From: Gnetum montanum
Taxonomy: Eukaryota; Streptophyta; Gnetopsida; Gnetales; Gnetaceae
DNA: 64,000 nucleotides
Reading direction: 5' to 3'
NCBI GenBank assembly: GCA_015680685.1
Contig: MNCI01008018.1
Span: 249,740-313,739, forward strand
Shown here: positions 1 to 8,830 of the stretch, piece after piece
How positions within the stretch are numbered: position 1 is the stretch's first letter
Layout: each line of letters opens with the position of its first letter
Notes under the pieces: model-generated
What the model was told of the DNA's origin: nothing
Database searches by the model: none
Seen by the model: only the letters and a program-made list of their open reading frames with translations
Translations under genes and position numbers: made by a program

Positions 1-65
1 CGTACGGTACATCGCGTATGCGATATCCCATGGGACGCGATATTGCGTACGTGATATCTCGTCCC
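1..65. repeat. GATATC/CGTACG palindrome cluster, F1 LTR U3 fragment
   Basis: A short CpG-rich run with several near-palindromes (GCGATATCCC, GCGATATTGC, CGTACGTGATATC). The same motif class fills the U3 of the F1 LTRs at 5830-5945, 52080-52160 and 58290-58385, so this is probably the U3 of a 3' LTR cut by the window edge. The usual TCATCA end and polypurine tract that should separate it from the internal region are missing, so the junction at about 65 is rearranged. Confidence 0.55.
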
Positions 66-766
66 AACTAAGGTGAGACACATGAACAATACCGAATTTT
101 TAATGATTTTCTTGAAATTATTGATGTAAAACGAGGACATTGACAAAGATTAATATATTCAAGGGTAATTACATGAATTCGAGAGGCACTTGAATGATAA
201 TGATGTGAATTTAACAATTAAAACTTTGGCGATTATGAAGAAAAGGGAATGTAATGGTACATTGGAACGTTAAAGTTTTGAGGGTTAATAAATGGGAAAG
301 AAAATTATGAAAAACTAAGCTGAGGGTAAGAAATTGTGTGTTCTAGCTAGAGAATTAATGAAGATTACAACAAAATTCCACAAGTGGGTCCTCCCCAAAG
401 CAGGTTTCAACCTATTATGCCCTTGTGTAACCACACTTAAAGTGTCCGTGGGCACTAGAAGGGTTAAATGTAATCTACACTAACTCCACAAAATAGACGC
501 ATGTAAATATCACCAAAATGAGATGAAAATTCTATGCTACACGGGACACAAGCTACAATTACACGAACAGTGAGATGAGATGAGGTAGAGAAAGGGATTG
601 TAGAGATCGGGAGTTGAGGTAACTGTCGCAGGGCACAATGAATCCTGCGTGTAAAGCATGATTAACATGTCATTAACCCATCGTTCCAAGATCAGGACCA
701 AGTCCATCCTTCTAATTAGTAACATTGCATTGTTTCATCCCATGATGAACAACTATGAGAGTACCA
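66..766 (-). mobile_element. F1-a: 3' non-coding region of a Tat/Athila-like element
   Basis: No coding capacity. The segment is the reverse complement of most of about 3665-4400 in F1-b, including the block with TACCGAATTTTTAAT, the GTGGGTCCTCCCCAAAG block near 384-424, and the stretch ending in CTATGAGAGTACC just before the gap. It is the conserved region that F1 elements carry between integrase and the 3' LTR. Orientation is inferred from the antiparallel match to F1-b and agrees with the minus-strand gag at 2345-3005. The assembly gap hides the rest. Confidence 0.65.
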
Positions 767-1657
767 NNNNNNNNNNNNNNNNNNNNNNNNNNNNNNNNNN
801 NNNNNNNNNNNNNNNNNNNNNNNNNNNNNNNNNNNNNNNNNNNNNNNNNNNNNNNNNNNNNNNNNNNNNNNNNNNNNNNNNNNNNNNNNNNNNNNNNNNN
901 NNNNNNNNNNNNNNNNNNNNNNNNNNNNNNNNNNNNNNNNNNNNNNNNNNNNNNNNNNNNNNNNNNNNNNNNNNNNNNNNNNNNNNNNNNNNNNNNNNNN
1001 NNNNNNNNNNNNNNNNNNNNNNNNNNNNNNNNNNNNNNNNNNNNNNNNNNNNNNNNNNNNNNNNNNNNNNNNNNNNNNNNNNNNNNNNNNNNNNNNNNNN
1101 NNNNNNNNNNNNNNNNNNNNNNNNNNNNNNNNNNNNNNNNNNNNNNNNNNNNNNNNNNNNNNNNNNNNNNNNNNNNNNNNNNNNNNNNNNNNNNNNNNNN
1201 NNNNNNNNNNNNNNNNNNNNNNNNNNNNNNNNNNNNNNNNNNNNNNNNNNNNNNNNNNNNNNNNNNNNNNNNNNNNNNNNNNNNNNNNNNNNNNNNNNNN
1301 NNNNNNNNNNNNNNNNNNNNNNNNNNNNNNNNNNNNNNNNNNNNNNNNNNNNNNNNNNNNNNNNNNNNNNNNNNNNNNNNNNNNNNNNNNNNNNNNNNNN
1401 NNNNNNNNNNNNNNNNNNNNNNNNNNNNNNNNNNNNNNNNNNNNNNNNNNNNNNNNNNNNNNNNNNNNNNNNNNNNNNNNNNNNNNNNNNNNNNNNNNNN
1501 NNNNNNNNNNNNNNNNNNNNNNNNNNNNNNNNNNNNNNNNNNNNNNNNNNNNNNNNNNNNNNNNNNNNNNNNNNNNNNNNNNNNNNNNNNNNNNNNNNNN
1601 NNNNNNNNNNNNNNNNNNNNNNNNNNNNNNNNNNNNNNNNNNNNNNNNNNNNNNNNN
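767..1657. other. Assembly gap (891 N)
   Basis: A run of 891 undetermined bases. It lies where the protease and polymerase of F1-a would be expected, between its zinc-knuckle linker and its 3' non-coding region. Full pol would need about 4 kb, so either the gap length is arbitrary or pol is deleted here. Any open frame crossing the gap is meaningless. Confidence 0.98.
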
Positions 1658-2344
1658 TATGGTTGTTGGAGTGTAAGTTGGTGGCTCTGATGAAGTTACA
1701 TGAGGCGTTGGGTTTGAAGGTAAGGGTGCACCACAGTGTGGAACTTGTGCTAGGTTGGAAGATGCAATGGCCTCAGAGTTATGTTGTCCCTTCCTATGGC
1801 CATGTTTAAAGAAAGGACACCTTTGATGTTGAGGAGGCTCTTCATTGCTATTAGTAGCAGTAGCACAAGTGTTGTTCGTGGGTTGTGGTGGTACATACAC
1901 CTTAGGAATAGTTGGTGGCATTGTGGAAGGAGGGAAAGGATGAGAATGTTGGAAGTTAGAAGGAATGTAAGGTGCACAAGGTGGTGGTTGTGTTAGAGGT
2001 ATGGGTTGATAGTATTGTGAAGAATGGTATTGTGGTGAGATAGAGTAGGTTGGCCTAGTTGAAGAAGTAGGAGGTTGAACATGATAAGCATTTGGATTCG
2101 AAAAATGTGAAGGGTGCCTCCAGTCTAAGGGTGGATTCCCCCATGACTGGGATTGTTGCCACTGTGGTCTAACACAGTATCTCTGTATGAACTCTAGATG
2201 TAACGTGTTTCCCCAATGCTCATGTAGATGTAACAATATGGGGCATTGGCCCTTGGGATGATCATATAGGCATATGTTACATTCATATGTATGATTGGCA
2301 GTTGAGCACTTATTCCCTTCATTCTTTTCCGAATGTCTATTATT
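1658..2344 (-). pseudogene. F1-a gag C-terminal zinc knuckle and P/Q-rich linker
   Basis: The minus strand reads from a CCHC zinc knuckle (motif CNICLYDHPKGQC, Cx2Cx3Hx4C, about 2234-2285) into a long linker rich in Pro, Gln, Ser, Tyr and His that runs into the gap. The knuckle is the nucleic-acid-binding part of gag nucleocapsid, and all four of its metal ligands are intact here. Equivalent knuckles are at 11291-11335 (F1-c) and about 55545-55595 (F1-e), both CEICQYDHPKGC-like. The open frame from about 2236 down to the gap has no stop. This is the gag-protease junction of a Ty3-gypsy polyprotein, frame-shifted relative to the gag core. Confidence 0.7.
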
Positions 2345-3005
2345 TCACCCTGCTTCTCGGGTTGTCAAAACTCTATTTCCAACGATGTTGATATATTCTC
2401 CACACTTTTGATTCATCCATTCCAACATCTTATTGATCTTTTCCTCGGCTTCTTCTAACAATTTTTGTATTGGCAAAGGTGATGTTTCCACCTTGAGATT
2501 TGTTGATATCTCCTTTGTATGATCAGGGACCTTTGTTAAGTTGTGATTTTGGTCCTGTTTATGTTTTTCAACACTCTCCCATGTAGCTAATTCTCCTTCT
2601 TCTTTTGCTACCTGCTTAATAAGCTCTTGGATTTGATGGGTTCGTAGGTTGTATAGTTGACCTCGGGCATACGTTCCTAAGGTCTCTCTTGTTTCATTAC
2701 GTAGCCCATCAATGATATGATACATTAGCCTTTCCTCGGAAAACCCATGGCCTGGACAGTTGTTTAATAGTGAATAATATCTTTCTAAGGCCATGTCCAA
2801 GGGTTCATGTTTTTCTTGTTTCCATCCTTGGATTTGTTTCCTCAAGGCTAATACTCTTGTGTAGGTTTGATATTTTTCGTTAAAGACCTCTACCATTGTT
2901 GACCAGTGTCGTATTGAATTTGGTTTTAATGATCTATACCATACTTGTGCTTGGTCAACGAGTGTCATAGGAAAGAGCTTACGTTTTTGCCAACTATTAT
3001 TAATG
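2345..3005 (-). pseudogene. gag: F1-a gag (capsid region), Ty3-gypsy
   Basis: An open minus-strand frame of about 207 codons with the plant Ty3-gypsy capsid signature. An aromatic WYRSLKPNSI region is followed by a VFNEKYQ motif, a helical stretch with a YY pair, then LRNETRETLGTYARG and a Gln/Glu-rich helix ending before the zinc knuckle. F1-c (11700-12254) and F1-e have the same order, with LVKEAESWYQSLEPESIRR and LKHETRRTLGTYAQG-like blocks. Homology continues a few codons past the first Met to about 3005, where it stops abruptly, so the N-terminal half of gag, the PBS and the 5' LTR are missing. Gag forms the cytoplasmic virus-like particle. This copy is open but truncated, so it cannot support a full cycle. 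Confidence 0.8.
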
Positions 3006-3640
3006 TTATTCCATCTGATTCAACATTCTTATGAACCATCACTTTAATTTTACAAAATTTTGTTTTCTTATTTTTCATTTTTTTTCAATTTCTTGTTTTA
3101 TCTTTTTGTCTTTTTGTCTCTTTGTGTTTTTATAAGTAATCTCATCTACAAATAAAACACTCATGTGGCTCGTTGGTTGAGGTGTGTTCTATGTTATCGA
3201 GTCTCAAGTGATCATTTATTTGGACAGTGAGCCCATTACACCCACTCATCCATTCTACACATAAGAGGTTCTGTTCAAGGGTACAGTGATATTCTTGAAA
3301 TTCTTAAAACTTAAAATTAATTTTGTGTTCATTGTGCCCAGAATGAAGAAGGATGGACCAAGAGGGTATGATTAGGGTGTGACATCAAGGGGACTTGCAA
3401 ATTCTCTTTGGTGACGTCTATGGGAGTTATCATGCAATGTGGTTGTACTAAGATCCTTATAGATCTAACAAAAAATGGGAGTAAGAATAATCAAAAGGGC
3501 ACTCAAAAATCCAATGCTGTTCTAGGGGTCCCACTGGAAAGACATGCACCCATGCCTAAAGGTTGGCGGCTTCTCTGGATTCAGTATTCAAAAAAGCAAA
3601 AAAAAAAAAAAAAAAGGAAGTTCCACAAAGCAAAAATCAC
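3006..3640. other. Intergenic junction sequence between F1-a and F1-b
   Basis: No coding signal on either strand. It contains a T-rich stretch (about 3045-3140), a poly-A run of about 18 near 3597-3615 and the first copy of a 29-bp direct repeat (3014-3042). It joins truncated minus-strand gag to plus-strand F1-b sequence, so it is probably a rearrangement junction. Confidence 0.5.
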
Positions 3641-4880
3641 TCCTCCCTTGAACAAAATGCCAAGTGATCGTACACCTTGTTGTTCTGGTACTCTCATAGT
3701 TGTTCATCATGGGATGAAACAATGCGGTGTCACTGATCAGAGGATGGACTTGGTCCTAATCTTGGAACGACGGTTTAATGACACATTAATCATGCTTTAC
3801 ACACAGGATTCATTGTGCCCTGGGTTAGTTACCTCATGTCCCAATCTCTAGAATCCCTTTTGTAGTCTGTCTCACCTCGCTGTTCATGTAATTGTAGCTT
3901 GTGTCTCGTATAGCGTAGAATTATTACCTCATTCTAGTGATATTTACATGTGTGTGTTTTATGGAATCAATGTGGATTACATTTAACCCTTTGAGTGCCC
4001 ACAAACACTTTTAAGTGTGGTTACACAAGGGCATTAAAGGTTGGAACCTGCTTTTGGGAGGACCCACTTGCATAATTTTTGTAATTTTCACTCATGACCC
4101 ATCTCACACACACCATTTATCACCCTTAACATATTTCCAACAATCTTCTTTCCCTTATTACTATCCCTCTGATTCAACATTCTTATGAACCATCACATAG
4201 CCTTTTTCTCCCATCCGAGGTCCTTATTGATAAATTCCACACCATCATAATTATATATGCCTTTCGAACTAATTGAATTACCCTAGAACCCCTTAACAAT
4301 CACCCAATGTCCTAAGTTTACAATGTCAATTTCAAACAAGTATTAAAAATTCGGTACATTCTCTAACTACCCTAACTTCAATGAAAATATATATATGTGA
4401 CCCCCCTGTGCTAATCAACATCATTTGCAACTATTCACACGGGGGAAGTTTTTCAAATTTCTCTGTACGACTCACGATTGTGCATCCCTTGCTTTCATAT
4501 CCATAACTCACTGGTTGGTACTCCAATTTTCATTTCGTTTGAACCTACTTGAACCCGAAGTGTTTAGCTTAGTCATGGGGGAGGGGCACACACCGAATAT
4601 TGCATAAATTTTTTGAAATTCATCATCACCAAAAGGACATATTTAAGGGTAATTAGTTGTAAAATTAGGAATAAAATGTGTCAAAAGCAATTTCATCCCA
4701 TTAGCTATACCAAAAAATTAGATTTGGAAACCACCTAAGTAAATAGGAATCAACATTATAATATTTTAGGGACATGTTCTTCCAATAATTAACATCACAC
4801 AGAAATAAAGTAAATCTATTAAGGTAAGCAGTAAGGTATAACCTAACTTTGGTAACAACCTTACTAATGATTGGCCCCGT
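3641..4880 (+). mobile_element. F1-b: conserved non-coding region upstream of the extra ORF
   Basis: Plus-strand equivalent of 66-766 in inverted orientation. It carries the shared landmarks GGTACTCTCATAGTTG, the block with AAGGGCATTA and GGAGGACCCAC (about 4024-4070), and AAATTCGGTAC. The same block occurs in F1-c (7261-7305), F1-d (28114-28160) and F1-e (52927-52972). It has no long frame that looks coding. The region occupies the position between integrase and the extra ORF. Integrase itself is absent here, so F1-b is 5'-truncated. Confidence 0.65.
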
Positions 4881-4890
4881 GTGATTGTAG
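4881..4890 (+). promoter_or_regulatory. Splice-acceptor-like site before the extra ORF of F1-b
   Basis: The sequence GTGATTGTAG ends exactly at the base before the ATG at 4891 and follows a GT-rich tract. The corresponding positions in F1-c (TGTGTGCAG then ATG, minus, ATG at 6875) and F1-e (TGTGTGTAG then ATG, minus, ATG at 52555) have the same arrangement. The copy in F1-d (before 27318) has decayed to TTACAA. Conservation of an AG flush with an ATG suggests a 3' splice site that creates a subgenomic mRNA. The donor is not identified. Confidence 0.4.
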
Positions 4891-5655
4891 ATGGCCCCGA
4901 AACAAGGACAACAGGAAGGTCCTACTCAAGGTGGGAGCAAGCGACCTAGGAGAGGCGAATGACAAGTTCCTGCTGGACAACATGCAGAGTAGGAGGAATA
5001 ATCATTTAGCATTCACCAAGAAGACCCTGCTACTATACAATCAAGGCAGGTAGAAGGAGGAGCTGATGCAATGCCTGAACAGAAACAACATCTCATGTTG
5101 TCCCAGGATTGTGTTCAGGCTATCCATGAAAGGTCCACATTCACTACAATGATTTTGGAATTAAATTTTAAACCTTTCATAGATTTTGCTCTAGAGGCCA
5201 TTAGGGATCACCTCACAGGGTCCCCGTTATGGCCTATCCTCTCTGAAAGTGATGCCTGGTACTTAGGGGAAATGTACCAATTTTGGCAAAATAAAGAAGA
5301 AAGCAGCATGGTTAACAATTGTGGTGTGACTTTTGATTTCTTTGTTCAACCCATTTTGAAAGTATTAAACCTTTTGAATATAGGGCCAAAGGTTGCTCAG
5401 AACTAGCTAGACACTTTTAGAATCGAGCAACTTAAACTATTGATAGAGAATAAAAGGATGGCAGAAGAAAAAGAGAAGGTTGACTAGGATGCCTCTATGG
5501 CACAAGCATAAATTTACATGCACGCAAAGGCACTCAAGGCTTTACAAGAGGAGAAACTCCAGGCCATACTTCAACGCCATCAAATCCCAAGACTTGGAGC
5601 ACAAGAAAAGGGAAAGATAGCCATGGAGGAGCCACCGCCACTAGGAACTACATGA
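4891..5655 (+). pseudogene. F1-b extra ORF downstream of pol (decayed, frameshifted)
   Basis: A sense-strand reading frame between the conserved non-coding block and the 3' LTR. It starts MAPKQGQQEGPTQGGSKRPR, a basic, Gln/Gly-rich N-terminus. At least two frameshifts follow, then a longer open block (about 5071-5406) with an LNFKPFIDFALEAIRDHL motif and hydrophobic helices, and a Lys/Glu-rich tail with coiled-coil character ending at the TGA at 5653-5655. F1-d has a much longer homologue at 24515-27318 whose start, MTPKPKRLQKEGPSQP, is clearly related. Extra ORFs at this position are known in Athila and some Tat elements and have been called env-like or accessory. Here there is no clear signal peptide. 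This copy is short (about 255 codons) and broken. Confidence 0.6.
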
Positions 5656-5799
5656 GTTCCATCCAATTTTGTAATCATAGGATTTTCTTTTGTGTTGTGT
5701 CTCAATTTTTTTTTGACTTGACACTGCGGCATAAACCCATTTTCACCATCCAATAATCCCATACCTATCCACTATGTAATCAATGTAACTCAAGTATGA

Positions 5800-5822
5800 G
5801 TTTTCATTCAGTCGTCGGGGTA
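5800..5822 (+). promoter_or_regulatory. Polypurine tract and U3 junction of F1-b
   Basis: TTTTCATTCAGTCGTCGGGGTA immediately precedes the TGATGAGG start of the LTR. In F1-e the same place reads TTTTCATTCAATCATGGGGGTA on the minus strand (52168-52195), and in F1-d the minus strand ends ATCATGGGGGTA. The purine-rich GGGGTA is the plus-strand DNA primer site of reverse transcription. Confidence 0.7.
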
Positions 5823-6694
5823 TGATGAGGCATCATTTAGTCAACCGCGATATCACGTATGGGGTATTGTAGCCTAGCCATGATATCGCGTACGTGGTAT
5901 CGCAGCCTAGCCATGATATCACGTACGTGGTATCGTAGCCTATCTCCTCATCTATAAATAAGAGGTAGGTAGATCTGATAGGTAGTTTTTTTCAGTTATT
6001 TTTTCGATTCTTAGTTTAAGTGTTAAGTTTTATGTAGTTTTCTCTCAATCCTTTTCCTCCCAGTGTATGCCCGCAGTGTGGTGAATGTAATTGTACGACA
6101 TCCTTTATTCGAGTGTGATGTACTTGGACATGCACATGATTGGTAATAAAGATCAAGATTACTTCATCATTGCAGCATTCACTTAGATTAATTAATTATT
6201 TAATTTTTATTTGCTTCTTTCCTAGTTAGTCTCTTCTCATCCTAAACTCCTGTTAAATGTGGAATGAGTACAACTTGATTACGAGCATTTAAGTGTGACT
6301 ACTTGGTAACCTAGTAGCACACCTAGGATATACGCTTGGTAATCCCGGTGGTGGTTGTGCACAAAGTCCAAAATGTGTACAGATAATCGAGGAATGGATG
6401 CTCATCGCACTTAGGCTAGTTAGATTCTCTCTCCCCCTTTCTCTCTTAGCTTAGATAATATTACCTTCCATTGCCTTTAGGAGTAGCATTAGGCTAGAAA
6501 CACATCATACACCTCACTCTAGACTAAACCATACGTGACAAAGCTAATACTAGTCCAGGTGGGAAGATAGCGAATTATGACCTAAGGCTAACTATCTAGA
6601 TACCACAACTAGTCCATTTGTGGAGTTCGACCGGATCGCGCGTGTAACACTTGTATTCGTATGGTTGAGTGTAGGGGTACCTCACCACTCATCA
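5823..6694 (+). repeat. F1-b 3' LTR (872 bp)
   Basis: Starts TGATGAGG and ends CACTCATCA, with TG...CA termini. It carries a TATAAATA box at 5953-5960, an AATAAAGATC motif near 6148 that is shared by other copies and could serve polyadenylation, and the GGGGTACCTCACCACTCATCA end shared in reverse complement by 13303, 23413, 51353 and 57567. Its U3 is built of palindromic repeats. It is in plus orientation, opposite to the adjoining F1-c, and directly abuts F1-c at 6695 without a visible target duplication. Confidence 0.85.
5840..5945 (+). repeat. Tandem palindromic U3 repeats of F1-b
   Basis: Three imperfect units of about 35 bp. Each has a GATATC core flanked by CGTACGTGGTATCG and AGCCTAGCCAT, and lies just upstream of the TATA box. 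GATATC and CGTACG are each self-complementary. The position in U3 next to the core promoter suggests enhancer-like elements, which is inference only. Confidence 0.7.
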
Positions 6695-6747
6695 GGCAGC
6701 TTGTAGAGAAAGAGAGAGAAAGAAATTAAAGGGTGTTTTTGCCAGTG

Positions 6748-6875
6748 CTAAGATTGCACCTTCCATTGTTTATCCATAGCCATGCCACTAGACTTTCTCC
6801 TTTCATAAATGCTCCAGTTCTGGTCCATCCTGAGTGCTTCCTCCAAGCCCAGTCCATTTTTTGTATGATGACCAT
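6748..6875 (-). pseudogene. F1-c remnant at the extra-ORF position
   Basis: On the minus strand an ATG at 6875 directly follows TGTGTGCAG. The reading frame after it is open and short. An overlapping frame runs DGHHTKNGLGLEEALRMD... to a stop at 6748. F1-e has the homologous stretch at about 52430-52555 with a 1-bp indel. Neither resembles the long extra ORF of F1-b and F1-d beyond the start, so this is a deletion remnant or an alternative sequence at the same site. No function can be assigned. Confidence 0.4.
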
Positions 6876-6959
6876 CTGCACACACAACACAATCACAAAT
6901 GAACAAGGATAGATAAACTACAATGTAGTTGATACCTTGCCTCAATATGAAGCACATTG

Positions 6960-8470
6960 GCTGAGTTGTGGTTATGGTAGAAACTAGTTCAGAGATTTAT
7001 CACAGGTAACTACCCAAGGTGTAGGGGTTAGGCGAATAGTAAAATGGAGAAAATTGAAAAATTTATGCTAGGGCCCCATGACTAAGAGAGAACCTGTAAT
7101 AGCTATAAGATGAAAAAATATGAGGAACAAGAAAGATGGGAAAAAATAACAACGGCAATGCCAATAAAATGGATGTTATGGATGGGGATGAAACAAGAGA
7201 TGATTGATTGCAGGAAATGTTTAAGGAAAAGAACTTAACAATTGCACCAAAAAGGAATGCCAGTGGGTCCTCCCCAAAGTAGGCTCATGCCTTTTATGCC
7301 TTGACAAACCCACAAACCAAAGAGTCTGTAGGCTCTAGGAATGTCATTTGGAAACAAGAGTTAAAAACTTACCCACAAGAATTCACCAAAGAAAAATAAT
7401 GCATCAACCCAGAATGGACTAATGAGAAAATCGGTAATGAGGTGGAAAATGGGAAGAAAGATGGAGAGGAGAGAATGGAATGGAATTCCAAGAATAAGGT
7501 TGTGTAAAGTTCCTTGTGTATTTCATGGTTAATGTGACTAAGTAGAACTCATCCCAAATCTAGACTCAAACAAACCACATCTAGTGACCTCACATCAACA
7601 CACTTGACCAATCCATCCACTTGAAGCAACAAGAATGCTTCCACAAAGAGTTACCACCATTCCGAGGAGAGAGAGATGGAGAAGTAGGAAGCAAGAAAGG
7701 GCTTTATTTAGAGGGAACCTTCAGGCATGGGTAACATGTCTTTCTAGTTTCATCACTAGTGCTTGTAGCCCTTTTATTTGGTCTAAGGGATGTACTTTGA
7801 ATTTCCATGTTGTTGTTTTTTTTTTTGAATGAGAACCACACCATGCAAAGACCCATGCATTTTTTTGAGGGGTGTGTTATGAATTCTCACTCTCTTTTTT
7901 TCATGAGAACCACACCATGAAAAGAATTATTTTTATTCACTCAACTTCCTGATTTTTTAACAATGTCAAAATGGCAAAAAACCCAAGAAAATGCATCCAA
8001 GAGCCCAAGAGAATGGTCAGCATAGATGCATCGAATCCCTTTGAAGTCACACCCTTTTCATCCTTTGAGTATTTCCTTGGTTTGAAAAATACACAGCCAC
8101 CAATTCATTAACAAGTTTACTTAGAAAAAGGGGCCGGTACAGTTCTAAGCCAAAGGAGACCATAGAGTTGTATGGATGAGTGGATGGCGTGGACTCATTT
8201 CCTATTTTACCAAAAGAACCATACTTTAATATCAGCATCATAATTCAAAGGTAAAAAGTAAACATTAGCAATTAATATGATATAATTCAATCCACCATCA
8301 TGAGCACTTATTGGATGATGAATAAAAGCAATGAAGTAAACAAAGAAATAGTAAAAATATGAATGATGGTGTAAAAAAAAAAAGAAAAGAAAAGTTGAAA
8401 GAATGTGGAAAAAAAAAGTGTAAAATAAAATGTGTAAAAAAATTCAAAAATAACTGAGGGCCTAAAGTGG
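6960..8470 (-). other. F1-c conserved non-coding region
   Basis: About 1.5 kb without a supported gene. It contains the block with GGGTCCTCCCCAAAG (7261-7305) shared by five F1 copies, a partial local duplication of the GAGAACCACACCATG motif (7833-7925), and a purine-rich tract around 8350-8450. It matches 52600-54060 in F1-e in the same order. Confidence 0.6.
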
Positions 8471-8830
8471 TTAGCATAGGTGGCCATCTCCCCCACAACT
8501 AAGTTGGAAGGAGGAGATCTAAAATAGTGAGCAAGGTTATCCATCAACAGAGGTAGCATGTGTACTGGCTGTCCTAAGCTCATGAAAAGGTTTGGTTTGT
8601 TGTACATTGACCAATAGTTTCTTGTTTGAGCTCTCAAGTTTGTATATTGTCATGGCCTCTGAAGGGAAAAGTTGCATAAATAATCTAAGGTCCTTCCCAC
8701 ACTGTTTGAAATTTAGTATGTTGTGGCACATGTGTGGGATTCTAGTAGAGAACCTTATCTCCCGGTTGATATTTAAATTTCCGAATCCTTAGGTCATGAT
8801 GTTGTTTATTGAATGCTTTGTGCTTGAAAG
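8470..8830 (-). pseudogene. F1-c integrase C-terminal remnant
   Basis: The minus-strand frame reads DLRIRKFKYQPGDKVLY near 8760-8815, the GPY/F-like module KFKxGDKVLY that begins the integrase C-terminal domain, then a degraded tail with KPFHEL and MDNLAHYFRSPPSNLVVGEM (8470-8550). Related tails occur at 29400-29500 (F1-d) and 54066-54137 (F1-e). The zinc-binding and catalytic core domains are absent. The remnant is fused in frame to the end of RT (see 8831-9740), so this copy encodes no integrase. Confidence 0.7.

Noticed and set aside
658-2236. Long open frames of 311-506 codons across 767-1657
   Set aside because: They are artefacts of the N run; only the parts outside the gap were considered.
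5840-5945. CRISPR-like array because of spaced repeats
   Set aside because: Plant LTR context, short palindromic units without unique spacers.
6876-6935. Possible 60-nt intron (CAAG|GTATC ... TGTGCAG|ATG, minus) in F1-c
   Set aside because: Too short for a typical plant intron, and the donor GT is AT in F1-e. Only the acceptor is kept as a candidate, with an unknown distant donor.
8298-8498. Phe-rich hydrophobic frame that looks like a membrane peptide
   Set aside because: It is the translation of an A/T-rich low-complexity tract at the end of F1-c pol, without conservation in F1-e.
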